From Sphagnum compactum (Eukaryota > Bryophyta > Sphagnopsida > Sphagnales), in NCBI GenBank assembly GCA_965153455.1, contig OZ234493.1, positions 27,022,213 through 27,086,212 of the forward strand: a DNA stretch of 64,000 nucleotides, given 5' to 3'. The position numbers were made by a program, and so were the translations under genes. Shown one piece after another: positions 41,704 through 54,147 of this stretch. The notes under the pieces were generated by a model. It made no database searches. It was not told where the DNA came from and was given only the letters and a program-made list of their open reading frames with translations. The first letter of the stretch is position 1; every line of letters begins with the position of its first letter.

Positions 41704-44700
41704 AGGTTAGGAGTAGTAGAAGAAGAATGTTCTTGCCACAGTTCTTGAATCGTACTTGAGGAAGGTAGATAGACCACTGTCTGTCTGGAAACCATATCCA
41801 TTTCTGGGTTGTGTTTGAATGCTGAGTTGGCATGTCTGTCCTTGAGATGTCCAATGTTTTTTCTTTCAATATATAGAACAATGTTCTGCTTTTGTAAGTA
41901 ACTCTTTGCATCAGGTGTTGCTGAACTGCTTGCTTCTTGGAGGTGTGCATGGATTTGAGACATCTTCACCATTGCTTTGTTCATGCTTCCACTCTGGTCA
42001 CAGCCATCTCTCCAGTGTCAATGTTGTGTTCTCATTTCAATTGATATTTGGTGACGAAAAATGAAAACTTTTCTGCAAGAAAGTGAGAACAGAAGAAACA
42101 GGATCCCTAATAATTATGATCCAATAGGTGTGTTCCATGGTATGAGGAGGCACATTACAGGTCTGTTGATGGGTAGTTTGGGGCCTATTAGGAGTAAGAT
42201 TGGGAAGGAGAATGAGCATGTAAGGAAAGCTTCACCCAGCAGATGGAGGGCTGTAGACAGTTGATATTTGAACTTGCAAGTGCTTTTCTATTTCATTCAT
42301 GGTGGAAGGATAACAGCTTCATATTGTGTAAAGACATGGGTGGAAGCAAATTCCTCTACTGCATGACTTACACAGCTGGAATTGAAGGGGGCACAGGCCT
42401 AACCTTGAAACGAAGATTCAGCTTAGTAATCTCATCCTTCTCAAGCTGCAGGGCTCACTCATGATCCAGGAAAAGTTGATGGCAATGGTTATGAAATTCC
42501 CACTTGCTGTTTTTCTTGTATGAACCCAGATGGCTGGTTTGCTATAGTTACCTATGTAGGAAGCTGCAGTGTTGGAGCTACTACTTTATAGGTAACTATA
42601 GCAAACCGGCCATCTGATAGTTTATTTTCCATGCAAATATTCTGACCATGTGTTTCATCTGATCTGTTATTGTAGTCTTTGCAACTCTTCACACACCTGA
42701 TATGTGAAGAGAAAGGTCAATGTCAGAGCGCATATCAGGTCAGCAGGTTCTTTGGTATGTGCTTTCTCTTGCTCTGCAATCTGTTGTTCACTCCTGAGAC
42801 TTCGTCTACCTGCTGGTTCTCTGTGGCCCAAGTCTTAGACCCATTACAACCTCTGGAGTGATTGGAACTGTGTGCTTGCATGATTAAGTTCTTTTGGGAA
42901 CAGAAATGGACACCATGTTGTCAATGTACTTCCTCTTAACAATGCATCAAAGTCATCTTCAAAAAGGGCTCATACGTTTTCTAGCATCTCTATCCTTTGC
43001 TGAAGTTTCTATTGACCTGGTGATAGGTGATGTGCTGATGGCATTGATGATTGGATGAGGATAAGAGCTTCAGAGCTTGGAATACATTATTCTGAAATTC
43101 CTAGCATTATCAGGAACCGTTTTTAGAATAGTCAATCACTTGCACTTTGCACCTCCTACACAGGATTTCTACCTTCTCTGGCATTGCTACTGTTGTGTAA
43201 AGATGAAGACTATCTTTGGCAATTTTTTGGAGCAGTTACAGGAATCATCAATACCTTTCTTCTGGTTCTCCTACTGTGATAAAGTAACAAGCCCGAGAAC
43301 TTGTGAGAGTAATCCTTCAACTTTGGGACCAGAAGAGTCTGAAAATTAGTAAGACATATTGAAGTGAATGAGTACATTTTAGTGGTGTATTCAAGACTAA
43401 GAGTCCTGTGGAGTGAAAGACAAAATTCAAGGGATCACGTTGCCTGCAATTACTGTTGATTGAAAAAATAAACATTCCCTAAGTTGCATGTTCTGTAAAG
43501 AAATGTGAAAATCACTTTAAAGAGCATTAGCAAGTTTTATGTACCTTGCCAGCAGATGCTCTGTGTCAACTTTCAAGACCATCTTCACGGTTCTAGCAGA
43601 CATGATTCCGTTATTCCTTTTGCTTCTTGAACTGACATCTCATGCTGCTTATTCACAGTTAACATTACATGTCATTAGCTACATTCAAGACTTTCCCATC
43701 CCCGTGAACCAAACTTCCTCAACTCTCAATCTCTCATAAGCATGTAGAGGGTTCAGAACAAGAGATATTTTCCAGCTTTCCCACTCCTCCAGCACAGGAC
43801 GTTGCTGCTGCCATTTTCCACTCCAGTGTGTTAACTCAGAAGCACTAGAATCTTATTGCAGTCAACATGATAAAACAATTTTCTGACTTGTCCAGAGGCA
43901 GTGAATGTCTCAAGAAGGCATAGCAAGACAGAAGGTGAGGAAAGAATGGACAATATAACTGCACCCACAACAAGAGTTGACTCTAACAATGCACAAATGA
44001 GCTCACCTGAGCATTACCCTCCATCTGTAGCTGGGATATGTCTTCACAGTTGCTTGCTGTTGTTGCAAATCAAGCTCCATTCTTTGCCTTTCTTCTGCTC
44101 GCTTGACTTCAATCTCGGCATTTGAGTGAAGTGCAAATGTTTCACTTCACATTAGCAAACAAGTGGTTGTGCCATAAGAGGCTCTGTCTCAATTGTAACA
44201 CAAGAAAACCACCATCCATAGTCTTACAAAAAGCAAGATTTCCAAACAAACTCAAATTCACATTTTACTACAATGAACTCATGCCCAAGTTTACAAGCTT
44301 TTCGATCAAGTTCACACAATTAGTTCACATTATTAATTCAATAGTTTATCCATTCAGCCTGCCTCCATTCTCCATACCCAAAACCTGCCCAAGACGAGTT
44401 CTCACAATGCGTCTATCCCAAGTTTGGGACAAAGCCAACAAAGATACATGGGGGAAGAGATCACAAATGAGTATCTTGATATGGTGCTTGAATCCTAGAG
44501 TTGAATAAACAAGGCATGCCAAACCAATTGAAAGGTGGAGGTTTTCTTATGGTGCCTCCTAATTCACTTCATTTTAGAGTAGTTGAGAGATGCTCCCTCT
44601 CTTTTTGTGCATTTTGTAGACCCTTTTGTTTGTATCCTGAACAATAAGCATCCTTCTTATCAATCTACCATTGATATGACTATAAGATCATCTTGTGGAC

Positions 44701-46620
44701 TTGGAACTTCCATGCACCTTTACTAAATGTTCACTTAATTGTTCATAAAAGTGAATTCTTTGTTTGGAACTATGTAACCTTCAAGACCTCCAAATCCAAT
44801 GGCAATTAGCAAACTTCGTGGGGACTACTTATAAATGGGGTTAGCTTACACTTCTCTACATATAACAATACAAGAGTTGTGAAATGTAATATGACACAAG
44901 GAGCAAGCAAGGTTGTAAGAGATGATTACAAATTTGCCAAGTGCTTCAAGACCTCTGATTGTGCAGATTCAAGATCACCCTCCATGTTTGCTTTAGTTTG
45001 CTTTTGCCTGAATCCCCATGCCAAGCAATCTCTAATTGCTACTGGATGTTAAATTCTCCAATAGAGAGAACTCCCACATTGCAACTACCATCATACCTTC
45101 AATTTGATTTCTACCCAATTCTGCTCAACTATTGCGTTCAATCAAATTGGTTCCCTTGAGTTTCGTAGCTAGTCAAAAATTTCCCTCTAACGTGGTCACC
45201 ACACTTTGCATTTTACGCAACCAGCCTCAAAACCTTACAAAAGCCTTTGAATGGCAAAAAACTTCTAGGATCTAACTGCATCAAAGGACTAAAATTTCTA
45301 GCTTGCTGGCAATAGGCAAACATCCAAAAGAGAGATGCATGCAAATTTCATGATAAGAGTTGTGCTCTTGTCTCTATGCTGTTGCATTGGGCTCAAGTGG
45401 GGGACACTCAACTTTCCCGATACAAAGAGCAAAAATCAAACAAAGCCCAAAGGATAAAAACTAGAACACCATCATTTTGGAATTTTTTGGTAGAGCTCTT
45501 CATGGGAATTAATATGTTTACATTGGTGATTGTACTTTGCAAGTGTTCTTTGGACTAGGTAATTGGCAAGAGCTTGTCAAAGGTATAGGAGTGTCAAAGG
45601 TATTTTCAGTAATCTATGACCTTGAGCTCATTACTACTAGACATAACCTAATGTTAAGAGGTTTTGAGAGTGGCATTGTAACCCAACTGTAAATGGATGA
45701 AAAGTCTCATAACCTTTCTAACGATGTATGAAAAAGTTGTATAAACCTATTCTCAATGGATAGAAAACTCATATCCGACGTCATGTCCATTCATTTTGCA
45801 TGCATGAGAAAAAATAATACGCACCATTACTCCTTGAATGGATTTGGCATTAATTAAATTATTTTCATTTTCTTTTTATAAAGGAAATGAAGGTAAAATT
45901 ATTTTTTTTTGAAAAAAACAAAAAGTACTCAAAATGTTGAAAATTTAGTATAATTAAAACTCTGTTAAATCTGGGATTTGAACCCAACACATGCATGTTC
46001 TAGACACATTTGGGATTGCTATGTACTTATTAATAATATTGTGTATACCAAAGTTTTCATAAATTCAAAAATCCAGTGCCGAAGCTTAAATTCTTAAATG
46101 TATTAATTATTCAACAGACACTTATTGAATTGACTTATAAATACATTTTACATTTGGTAGTTGAAAATAATAATTATTTTACAATCCAACATTATACTAG
46201 AATAAATAATAAAGCTAGTGTGCTTTTTCAGCCAAATTCTTTTGTGTGAAATTTGATCAAATTGCAACAACACAAGTCCAAATATGCCATTGCAAGAATT
46301 CTTTATTTAAAAAAAATAATTAGCCATATTTAAACTTTTTAAATTCTGAATAGCCAGAATTCTATCTCAGTCTAAAAACAAATCCTAGCAGACAAAAAAA
46401 ATAGGACTTGGATCCTGATAAAATTGTCAACTCGCATATTTTCATATAGCCAAATTTGGCTAAATCTTCTTATGGTTGATCCCAACCTATGCTACTACAA
46501 CAGCAATTTGAAAATAAAATAAAAAATTGCTTGGTGTGCTTAGAGTTTCTTCTTTCAGATTTTTGGCATGGCATGCAGGCATTTTCCAGAATTTTTGGCA
46601 ATTCAAAAAAAATACTGAAT
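41704..46620. other. Intergenic spacer downstream of beta-tubulin C
   Basis: The first few hundred bases are the likely 3' UTR. A strong hairpin lies at 42,527-42,616. Other open frames are short, lack recognisable domains and show no splice-supported continuity. A palindromic AGCCAAATTTGGCT occurs at about 46,449-46,462. A GGGATTTGAACCC motif at 45,973-45,985 resembles a tRNA B box in reverse, without a full tRNA around it. Confidence 0.45.
42527..42616. ncRNA. Near-perfect hairpin, possible small-RNA precursor
   Basis: Two 29-nt arms (42,527-42,555 and 42,588-42,616) are reverse complements with one mismatch that would be a G-U pair in RNA, around a 32-nt loop. The left arm begins CAGATGGCTGGTTTGC. 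The structure is seen directly. Whether it is transcribed and processed is unknown; it could also be a tiny foldback element. Confidence 0.35.
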
Positions 46621-46629
46621 TATTAGTGC

Positions 46630-47993
46630 CTAACCAGGCTCGGTACTAAGGTATTTTTCGGCAATTCCAAAAGAAGAAATTAGGCTATGTACCAGTTGTT
46701 TTCTGTCGCCCTTTGTCGTCGTCGTTGTTGCGCTTCTTTTCGCGCCTCCCCCCACACACACTGCGGCTCCTTTCTTCTCTCTACTCTTAGGTGGGCACTT
46801 TGCTCTACACCTTAAATTTTTCCTTGGCATTTACGGCTGAATCTTCTTGTGTTGTAGCGGCAATTTTTGATTTTTTGAAAAACTGTTTTGGAACTCAAGA
46901 TATCTTCCATTGTCCGTATTTGTGATTTTGAAAAACTGTTTGGAACTCTGGATGACTACTACAGCGATATTCTTGAGGTCCGAGGAGGTCGCGCTTCTTC
47001 TTCACTCTTGGAGGAGGTCGTCGCTTCACAAAGTAAGTGGGCAGTATGCACTGGCAATATTGCATCGTTGCTCGAGTTTACTACTATTTTCTAGTCGGAT
47101 CGGGTTTGTTGCATGTTTTTTTTCAAATCTGTATTGACATTGACTAAATTTTGAAAGCCATTCGCCGGCCGTTTTCTTGCCGTGTATCTTTTTTCTGGCA
47201 TCTATAGCTTTCTTCTTGTGTTGTAGAGGCAGTTTTTGGTTTTTGAAAAACAGTTTGGAACTCAGGATATTTATCTCGCATTGTTTGTATTTTTTTTGGA
47301 AAACAGTTTGGAACTCTGGATATTACAGCAATATTGTTGACGTTGGAGGAGCTTGAGCTTCTTCTTCAATCTTGAGCCTTCAGTTCACAAAGTAAGTGAT
47401 TATTCTGCACTGGCAATGTTGCATCGTTATACTTGAGTACTACTACCTATTTTCAAGTCGGATCGGGTTTGTTGCATGTTTTTTTCATCTGTATTCAAAT
47501 CTAAATTTGAAAGCTATTCGCCGGGAATAGTTTCCAGAAATATAGAAGGATATCGCGAAACATAGGGTCAAGAAACAACCCCGCAAGAAGATAATGTTTT
47601 GAAGTAATGTTCTCGTAAAGTTTATCTGTTCTTATAAAACTCTGATTGTCTCGAGAGGAAGTTGGATCTCGGAACAAAACTTTCTCGTCTTTTTTTTGGT
47701 TTAACAAACTTGTCAGCAGCAGTTTAGCAGAATGCTTCATGGATGGATGCTCGTGCTACTGTTAGTTTCTGAACGAGAAAAAGATAGTGGAAATGGTTTC
47801 AAGAACCCTCACAGCTGTAGATAAGATTGCAGCCAGTAGGCACCTCTGTACAATGGAGTTTGTTGATAGTTAATAAGAGATTCTTCTCGTTTTTCTTTGT
47901 GAAACACACAATACATGTGTTGCTAGACTTTGTCTGGATCAGTTTGTCATGTGTAACATTCACCTAACACAAACATCCTGCTTCCTCACACAG
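46630..47993 (+). promoter_or_regulatory. Promoter and duplicated 5' leader region of the four-TM gene
   Basis: A CT- and GC-rich stretch (46,700-46,800) looks like a transcription start area. Two diverged copies of about 340 bp follow, at about 46,828-47,168 and 47,195-47,525. Each carries TTTGGAACTC segments, an exon-like stretch and a splice donor CACAAA|GTAAGTG (47,033 and 47,392). A single acceptor CACACAG at 47,987-47,993 lies just upstream of the coding exon. The leader could therefore be spliced from either copy. Confidence 0.5.
46828..47525. repeat. Tandem duplication, about 359 bp apart, in the 5' leader
   Basis: Matching landmarks are TCTTCTTGTGTTGTAG (about 46,842 and 47,211), TTTGGAACTCTGGAT, GCACTGGCAAT, GTCGGATCGGGTTTGTTGCA and GAAAGC.ATTCGCCGG. 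The copies are clearly diverged, so the duplication is not recent. Confidence 0.85.
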
Positions 47994-48022
47994 GTCTATG
48001 AAGTTGGAAGTCTGCAGGAATC

Positions 48023-48903
48023 ATGGCAGGGAGAACAATCAAAGGGCAAGTCGCGTTTGTATCAACTGGCCTTCTTTCTGTTTTGAACCTTCTGGCCACA
48101 ATTGGAGGCATTGCAGCCATCGTGGTGATTTGTGGACTTGAGCATGTACCGAGCAGGATGGGATGGCTTTTCATAATTGTGGGGGGTTTTACAGTGGGGT
48201 CAGGGTTGATAGGGCTTTGTACAAGCAACCGTCGAGGTTGTTTTACATGGCAAGCAGTTCTTCTGATGTTTGCACTCATTGGGCTGATTTCAGCTTCCCT
48301 GCTGATTTTCTTCAAGCCTACTCAAGTTCTGGCTAGGATGAATTCAAAGTATAGTGAATCCACAAGCTGGAAGATCATCAAGTTTCAGGCAGCAATTTTC
48401 TTCACTGTGTTCTGCATTGATGTGAGTGCCATCACACATTATATTTCTCAGTGAGGAGTGGTTGCAATTCCCCGTTGGGGTCTCCTTCCCCATTGGTGCT
48501 GCAACCCAAATGCCTTTGCTGTCATGAATGTGTGGGTATCAAGGTGCTGACATGTGATCTGGAGTGTTGTGGGTTTGTGATCTAAATCTATGTTGTTAGA
48601 TTCTCATTGCCTGAATATTTAAGCTGATGAAACTTGATGAAATGTTTTATTTTTTTCCAGGTGATTGTCCTCATCCTTGGTACCTGTGTGAACTGCTGTG
48701 ACTTGGTTGATTACTATGAGGACCTTGAAATGACAAACCGGAAGAGAGCTGACCTGGGACGCACACAAGCTGAGTCAGGTCAACGGGCATCAAAGCGAGA
48801 AGATACAAAAGCATCTCAGCTGGCACAAAAAATGAAAGACAAGTATGGGAAATGGACTAATGATGTTGAAAGTAAGAAGAACAGGAGGGCCACACTTGGC
48901 TAG
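48023..48903 (+). CDS. Four-transmembrane plant protein of unknown function, two exons
   Basis: Exons are 48,023-48,421 and 48,661-48,903, with a 239-nt GT-AG intron (GAT|GTGAGT to TTTTCCAG|GTG) in phase 0, giving 213 residues. Hydrophobic segments lie at about 9-38, 48-67, 77-97 and 121-147, so a four-pass membrane protein is likely. A Cys-rich end of helix 4 (TCVNCCD) is followed by the acidic DLVDYYEDLE and a charged, basic cytosolic tail with KDKYGKW. I recall similar conserved plant proteins but no named family, and the topology only superficially recalls tetraspanins or CASP-like proteins. The ATG is the first of its frame after the acceptor at 47,993. Retention of the intron would stop translation ten codons later. 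The function is unknown. Confidence 0.85.
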
Positions 48904-50377
48904 ACCACACCAAACGAAAAGTCCGGCTGTGAACTCAAGATAGTCTGGCAAGTAAATCACTTTCCAATGGAGACTGTGGAGACATCAGCCTCCAGTCTAT
49001 TGCCAGACCACCAGCTCTGGTGCAAGGTTCATAGGTATTGTATTCAAACACCAAAAGTTCTGCATGATTCACATACATTGTGGGTTTATAGGGAAAAGAG
49101 GGCTTAATGTGGCTGGGCAGTATTGAAGGTCACGAGGTATGTGTCCTAAACTTACACAGGATATGCTGTGGTAGGAACAATATCCTCTATGCATTTTTGA
49201 GTTTGCACTGCGAGAAAACCCCATGTGTCTATCTCCCTTATGTGTTTTAACTGGCTGTATAAAGACCAAATAGAGTCTCTACATCTCTGTGTAAGCCTTC
49301 ATCTTTAAGATAATGGAATGGCTAGCAATAGATTCAAAAAACCTTAACACTAAGATTGTTGATGAAGTCTTCTCAGTTGGAATATCAGGTATTAACCTAT
49401 GCCTGAAATGAAATTTCAATATTTGAGCTTCTGTTTAGTTTTAGAGGTTCTTCATGCTTTATTTCTTTGAAGAGTCATTAAGGAAACAAATGGTGAGACT
49501 AATCATGCTTCTGAAGAAACAAGGTTACTCTTCAAGTTTTTTCCTTGAAGTAAACAAGAGTTTTGTTTTTAGAAAATTCTGTTTGGTGTTTTGGCAATTG
49601 GATTCTCTAAAGGGATTATTTGAAGTGGAGCTTCGCAAGTGGGAAGCCCATATTTTCATCAAGAGATCATGCTCTTAAAGTAACTTCCCTCCTGTTTTCA
49701 TGTTTTGTTCATTTTCTTTTTCTTTTCCTTTTGTGTGTTTCTTCCTTCTTCTCCACCTTAGTTTTTTCTCTCTCTTTGCTTCTGCTTTGTGTTTTAGGTT
49801 TTGTTGCCCTGATCAACATCATGACTGAGTCTTCCTGTTATTGACAGTGTTTTGACAGAAACTGGATACTCTATTGTCAATGTGCTAGGAGTGAGCATGG
49901 GGTCATTACTAGCAAAATTCTAGAAGAAACATATCTATTGTATTTGGAGGACACCTCATCAAGCAGAATTTCTGCTTGGCAAAGGGTGGGTGTTTTGAGA
50001 AAACAAAATGCCCACACCTCTGCGCGGCACTTATTTTGGGAACACCCCACTCCTCGGGTGTTACAACACACTCATTTTCAGACTGCTCCCACCCAAAGTG
50101 CCATACCCTAAGTGCCATACCCTATCGCTTACTTTTAAGCCATCAGATGGGGGGTACTGGGACATCAAGTAGGTACTTCAAAAGATTGTCAGATTTGGAT
50201 TTCCTGACTCTTATGTATATACCTCTTGCAGATTTTGGGACCTTCAACAAACTCAGTCAATGTTTTTCTCTCCAAATTGCTCACCTAAATTGTAAGAACT
50301 AGATGTGTGTCAAACACAAAAGATCAACAGCAAGAGGACAAATTCTAGCATGTTCAAAAGTTGATACAAGACCATTA

Positions 50378-50802
50378 TGGTGCATTCACACTTGATGTTA
50401 AATGGGTAGTGTTAAATGAAAATCTAGGTGGCATCCTAGGTGGCTTGCAATGTTAAATAGGTGATAGCTTAATGTTAAGTGAATGTTAGCTTAGCATAAA
50501 ACTTTCATGGTAACTATGTTTAAGTTCTAAATGACTTAAAAGTGCATTCACACTTGGTGTTAAGGAGACTAGAATTAAGTAAGTCCCTTAACACCAAGTT
50601 AGTCATTTAGGACTTTAATCTATTTACCATGAATTTTTTAATGTTAAGTTAACATTCACTTAATATTAAACAATTACCCATTCAATGTTGGCTGCCACCT
50701 AGAGTTTCACTTAACACTGACTTAACATTAGATGTGAACGCACCTTAACATGATGTTAGGGGACTCAACACTAGAGTCCCTAACACCAAGTGTGAATGCA
50801 CC
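50378..50802 (+). mobile_element. Tourist-like MITE, outer copy interrupted by a second copy
   Basis: Terminal inverted repeats are TGGTGCATTCACACTTGATG at the left and, at the right, CACCAAGTGTGAATGCACC, flanked by the target duplication TTA (50,375-50,377 and 50,803-50,805). Removing the inner copy leaves about 216 bp, close to the 214-bp copy at 62.6 kb. A three-base TWA target site is typical of PIF/Harbinger-type (Tourist) MITEs. Confidence 0.8.
50539..50744 (-). mobile_element. Tourist-like MITE, inner copy in opposite orientation
   Basis: This 206-bp copy of the same family is inserted in reverse into the outer MITE, flanked by the target duplication TTA (50,536-50,538 and 50,745-50,747). 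Ends read AAAGTGCATTCACACTTGGT and GATGTGAACGCACC. Together with the left part of the outer element it makes an inverted repeat with arms of about 155 bp at roughly 75-80% identity by eye. Confidence 0.8.
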
Positions 50803-52756
50803 TTATGACACGTTTATATGTGTTTCTTTGGGTTTATAATATATGAGATGTGTATACAATTCTCAGTTTTTGAAATTTATTTGGCAAGTCTTGAACAAAT
50901 CCTTTACTTGGAATGGTGGGATGGATTCATAGGTTAGTAGGCATTTTATTTGCCAAAGAAGAGCAACTGGGTTTGGTTGGTTGCTCTTGAAATTTAAGAA
51001 GTCAATTGGAGAACTCCTTCAGAGTGAGATCAGAAGTCACTTGAATGTAAAAAGAGGGGGTAGTTGGAGGATATATATGGATATCTATATATATATATAT
51101 ATATATACCTTGGGTGAAGTTTTGGGAAGAGTGAGAGAACACATTGGGAACAAACCAAATCCACAAAAGTCCCCCTCCCCACCACCCACTCCCCCTCAAA
51201 ACCCAAAAGAAGAAAAAAAAACTAAGTCTCCCCTGAGTGCATGTTGAGCCTTCTCATTGGCTGCATGAAATTTTTATTTCCAAAAAACTGAGGGTTCTTA
51301 TTGGTGTTTCTATTGATTACATGAGATGCCTCCAAAGTTTTATTATTATTATTATCTTTGGGTGCAATAACCCATTTTGATTGGCCCATCACAAAAAGGA
51401 AAAAAAAAAAAAAAAAAAACTGAAACGATGAAAGCTCCCCCAAAATAGAAGATGTAGTGCCTTCCCATTAGCCCACCTTATGTGGGTGAGGAGGGGAGAA
51501 GTTTGAACAAATCATGAGGGAAAAAAATGTGTTGCTATTGGGAACACATTGAGAACCTTGAGGGACATCATTGGGAAAATGGTAGAAACACAACAAAAAA
51601 ATAAAATAAAATATATCCCCCCTCCCTTCATGAGATGAGGTGCCTCTCAAGTTCAAGTTTTTCTTTTGTTGTAACGAGCCAATTTGATTGGCCTATCACT
51701 CCAAAAAAATAAATGAAACTTATGGAGGCTCAACGAGGAGGACAACATAAACAAAACAATTGTTTTGCAATTATGTTGATGTTAGTGTTTTTGACTCTTT
51801 CAAGTTTTGTGAATCCGTACATTAGCAAGCGCAGAAAAAACAAAACACATGTCTAAAACATATGTGCGAATGATGTGCGAATGAGGTCGACATGCAAAAC
51901 AGCAGGCTTGTTGTTGTTACGCTGTGAGTTGATGATGTTGAAAAAACTCCGCGGATAGCCGCATAACCATACTCATGTCTTTACCCTATTTGACGATTAT
52001 AGATGAGCCACAACACGAAAACATTGACTACAACACCACACCCAAAAAACAAAAGCATGGGAAAAATATAAAGAAAGAAAGATGATGATAGAAGAATCTG
52101 AAATGACACTTGAGAAGAAGAAGAAGAAGAAAATGGAAAAGACTTAAAAAATGGATTGGCTTCCAAAAATAGTGTTATCATGTGCATCAAGAAGGAAGAT
52201 GATGATTAATGATGAGACAAGTGATTATAAACAAAAATGGGAGAATTTGGAAGTAGTGTTATTTTTGTCAATTTTGTGATTTAGCCAAAGTGATGATGAT
52301 GATGATTCATAGGAAGAAGATTTAGCCAAATTTGGTTACAAGTTACATATGAACATTGAAATTTTAAAACACCTTTTTTTTGGCTACCTATTTGAACCAT
52401 GTATAAAAATCTGGCAAATTTTCTTAAATTTGAGTCAAATTCTGTCTATTGAAAATCTCAAAAAGCACTTGGTTTTGAGCACTTTTTAAGTTTGGTATAG
52501 CTTTTTTGGCGAGCAATAAAAAAAAAGCTGCTTGGAAGGGAGGAAGAGTTGTAATGTAAAAAAAAGAAACTCAACAGAAGATGATGATGATGATAGAAGG
52601 AAAAAAAAAAAGTCTGAGAATCCAGCGATCCCATTGGCCTGAAAACAAAAGAAAAAAAATCTTTGGACCTACTCACAACCCTATTTTGGTGAACATTGAA
52701 AATAATGATCCCTTTCTACCGTGTTCATTAGTCCTCTAAAATTCTCACAAAACCTA

Positions 52757-52935
52757 CCAAACCCTATTACACATTTAAAACTAAACACACCCTAAACCCT
52801 AAAACCTTATTTACACATTGAACTGAACACACCCTAAACCCTAAAACCCTATTACATATTTAACTAAACACACCCTAAACCCTAAAACCTTGAAACACAT
52901 TTAACTAAACACACCCTAAACCCTATTACACATTT
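52757..52935. repeat. Telobox minisatellite, period 41-42 bp
   Basis: Four units marked by AACACACCCTAAACCCTA start at about 52,784, 52,826, 52,867 and 52,908, joined by variants of TTACACATTTAACTA. Each unit contains a plant telobox (AAACCCTAA). Confidence 0.85.
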
Positions 52936-53330
52936 ATTATGATGCATCATGCGAGTAGAGAAAATTGTGATAAAAATTTGGATTTAAAAAAAATATTTTT
53001 CGGCCTTGCCTACCAAGACAAGGATATTATTTTTGTGTTTAGATTCATTATAGAGTATAGCAGCTTAAGGGATTTTGGCCCCTAAGTACATACATAATAG
53101 GTCTATTTTATTTATTTTTAATATCAGGATTTTTGAAAGATGATATTTTGGGTTGTGTTGGAAACTTGAGATATTAGTTATAGGGTTAAAAGTAATAATA
53201 TCTTGAAGGATTTTGGTTTTATTTTAGAGGAGGATTTTTTTGAAGACTATATTTTTGCATGGTGAAATATTTGAGTTTCTTCTTAGGGTTTCTTCATAGG
53301 GTTTCTTCTTCTTGCCTTAAGATACTTTTT

Positions 53331-54147
53331 TTAATGTAAATGGTGTATACATGTTGATAGTTCAAGAGATGTGAAAAAACTCAGGCCACAAAGTAAATGT
53401 GATATCCATTGTTTTATGTACATTGGGTGTGTTTCATATGTAGCAACAAGAGCAGTTTCTGCAAAAGGAGAAGAAGAAGAGAACGTGTCACGAAGAAATT
53501 CGCCAGAAGATGGAGACAAAGGGAAAGGCTTACAAGTAGTTGCAGACTGTACTAGTAGTAGTAGGAGTAGTAGGAGTCTGTGCAAGGATTGGTGCATGTG
53601 TTGTTTGTGTGTGTCACCAAGTCTGTGAAGCTCCTAGCTCTGGACACACCCACCACCCCAAAAACCCATCTCATCTTCATGCTTTTAATGCTCACAAGAA
53701 GTATATATATACACATAGTAGTAGTTTTTTTAGTTGCAATCTCTCTCTCTCTTTTTAGATTGATTGCCTTCCTTGCTTGCCTTCTTGTAATTAGAGCTAG
53801 AGCATGACAGCTGAACACACAGCTTATGTACTTCAGGGTGGTAAGCTGGTCCACCCACAGTAATAGATCACCATCTTCATCAGCAAAAAGCTAGCTAGCT
53901 TGTAGAATCCTGTTGTTGTATGGTAGAATGTTGTTGTTGTGGTTGTTAAGAATTGATGGAGCTTTTGAGTGATGAGCTTTTTGTTTTTAAGGGTGAGAAA
54001 TTGGAGGTTTAGAGTTTGAGACCTTTTTTTTTTCTTTGTTTTTTTTGGTGTGTGCTGGTTGAAGATTCTCAAGTTTGTGTGCTCTCCCTCCCCAAACTAA
54101 GAAAAAGGAAAAGAAGAAGAAACAAGAAACAAAAGCAAAATAAAAAC
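53331..54147 (+). promoter_or_regulatory. Promoter and 5' leader of the proline-rich cadherin-like gene
   Basis: GTATATATATACACA at about 53,701-53,715 is a good TATA candidate, followed by a CT-rich start-like stretch (53,737-53,755) and a leader of about 400 nt. A repeated GTAGTAGTAGGA motif lies upstream near 53,554-53,575. The open frame at 53,371-53,628 has no recognised homology and is probably chance. Confidence 0.4.

Larger units (their letters stand above)
48904..53330. other. Spacer with MITEs and simple repeats
   Basis: The first part is the 3' UTR of the four-TM gene. Nested MITEs occupy 50,378-50,802, an (AT)n tract lies at about 51,086-51,107, a poly-A run at about 51,401-51,419, and a telobox minisatellite at 52,757-52,935. 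Open frames are short and unrecognised. Confidence 0.5.

Noticed and set aside
45955-46030. GGGATTTGAACCC, which in reverse looks like a tRNA T-arm/B box
   Set aside because: No matching A box, acceptor stem or cloverleaf could be built on the minus strand; probably chance or a tRNA-derived repeat.
53371-53628. 85-codon open frame upstream of the proline-rich gene
   Set aside because: No recognised homology, simple-repeat content (GTAGTAG), overlaps the probable promoter.
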